From NCBI GenBank assembly GCA_025345505.1, contig JANVCC010000011.1, positions 1,745,849 through 1,809,848 of the forward strand: a DNA stretch of 64,000 nucleotides, read 5' to 3'. Each line of letters opens with the position of its first letter. Positions within the stretch are counted from its first letter, which is position 1. Both the position numbers and the translations under genes were made by a program. This document shows, piece by piece, positions 62,791-64,000 of the stretch. The stretch comes from Todiramphus chloris collaris (lineage: Eukaryota > Chordata > Aves > Coraciiformes > Alcedinidae). The notes under the pieces are model-generated. The model was not told where the DNA came from and searched no databases. It saw only the letters and a list, made by a program, of their open reading frames with translations.

Positions 62791-64000
62791 TGGAATATCA
62801 ACACTCATCACTAAATAGGCAAAAACTTCTTTCACAAAACCAGATGCCACAGAGTAAGATCTCATTATTAAAGACCATTAATGATTTTCCCTTCTGTTTT
62901 CATTTTTCAGATGTTTATACTCCACAGAGCTCTTACATTGACAGTACACATTTTATACTTGCAATGATGAATTAGTTGTGAAAATAAGATCTTCCTTAAC
63001 TTTGTGAGGTCTCACTTGCCTCATTTCATAAAGATAATTGCAATAAACAAATTTAGCAAGTGGTTGTTGCCTCTAATTTACCATCTGAATGATAAAAATC
63101 TGCTCCGACAAGAAGAGTTCAAGCTGAACTGGAGAAAGGTCTCCATGTTTTCAATGAGCACCTTCTGGTGGTAATATAGATTAAATTACCATATCTGCAA
63201 TTCTCTTCAGCCTTGCAGAAGAGAGAACAACAATTCCCAGAAGTTTGTTAGAAGCCAGATGCTGAGCAGGAGTAAAAAAACTGGAAGAAGACACTGTCAA
63301 CAACAAAATTATTTGTCCTTGTTCATCAAGGTCATCAAGTACTTCACATGTGCTCTGTGAGAAGTGACTACAGGCCAAATTCTGTCCCTTTGCAAGAAGG
63401 TGTTTTTACCTGCCAGGAGGTTTACTTTGAAGGCAAATGCCTTTGAGACCAGTTGGAGATTGGGAAGGAAAAAGAGTAATGTGCTTTAGGTTTTGCATTG
63501 CTTAAGTGATATGCTTTTGATTCCCTCAGCCCCACTCTTGTAGGAAATAAAATTCCTTTCTTATTAGTATTAACTCAGCTAAAGGAACTACAGAATGTCA
63601 TTCTCTGCATCTCAGTTTTCCAATATACTGGCGTTCTGTTTTCACTCTACTTCAAGATGGAAAATGTAAAATGTTTTAGATAAGCTATAGGTGTGTGTGT
63701 GTGTATAAAGCAAAACCAAATGTTCTTCCAGTTTAGATCTGGAATTGCGAAGATGACTTATTTTGACATTTTGAGCAGAATCACATTTTGGCATTTGGAA
63801 ACAAATATTGATTCATGCCAAACTGTTTCATTTCAAAACTGTCATTTCAGTTTGAAAATAGCATTAAAATGGCATTTGCAAATGAAATGTCAATTTGAAA
63901 GAAGCTGTTTCAGCTGAAGTTGACATATTGGAATAAAACATTTTGAATCAAAATTTCCCCTTGTGGGGGAGTAAAAAATACTTTTTGTTGTTGTCAAAAA
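62791..64000. other. Intergenic, no gene seen
   Basis: A short (GT)n run lies at 63689-63704 and an 11-of-13 CTCF-like match at 63159-63171. Nothing else is recognised. Confidence 0.55.

Noticed and set aside
46047..64000. Guanylate cyclase (GUCY2E-like) or TSKU exons, expected from human synteny upstream of LRRC32
   Set aside because: I looked for the cyclase catalytic motif and for a single-exon LRR protein and found neither. They may lie beyond the window or be absent.
1..64000. CRISPR arrays, bacterial operons, tRNA or rRNA genes
   Set aside because: There are no spaced direct repeats, no B-box/cloverleaf candidates and no rRNA-like segments. The DNA is vertebrate intergenic sequence plus one gene.

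Overview
The window is vertebrate nuclear DNA, almost certainly from a bird. It is AT-rich and gene-poor. It carries many CR1 LINE fragments on both strands, several ending in the avian CR1 tail of repeated ATTCTATG-like octamers. One LTR fragment looks like the ERVL-type elements common in neoavian birds. There are no bacterial-style operons, no CRISPR array, and no tRNA or rRNA gene that I could recognise.

One protein-coding gene can be supported: LRRC32 (GARP), on the minus strand. It encodes the membrane anchor that presents latent TGF-beta. The large last exon (30941-32881) holds the LRR ectodomain, the C-terminal cap, the transmembrane helix and the short tail. A separate 29-codon exon (37639-37725), too short to stand out as an ORF, supplies the start codon and signal peptide. 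The two join in phase 0 through a consensus donor and acceptor and give a 675-residue protein; human LRRC32 has 662. The two cysteines that link human GARP to latent TGF-beta are conserved. A probable poly(A) signal lies about 1.7 kb past the stop. A TATA-containing promoter and noncoding first exon are proposed near 45.75-46.05 kb, upstream of an 8-kb first intron. That exon would carry a uORF whose stop overlaps the LRRC32 start.

Layout: 0-29 kb is intergenic DNA downstream of LRRC32, with CR1 fragments, one LTR fragment and a 0.2-kb polypyrimidine microsatellite. 29.2-46 kb is the LRRC32 transcription unit, with a single recognisable recent CR1 fragment at 35.9 kb. 46-64 kb is upstream intergenic DNA with a 100-N assembly gap (49079-49178), a CTCF-like motif and a cluster of CR1 copies at 57.7-59.0 kb. 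In human, EMSY and TSKU flank LRRC32; I see neither here.

I found no convincing undescribed system. The most useful results are the reconstructed LRRC32 exon structure, the conserved TGF-beta-coupling cysteines, and the testable promoter/uORF model. Most of the remaining open frames are chance or CR1-derived.
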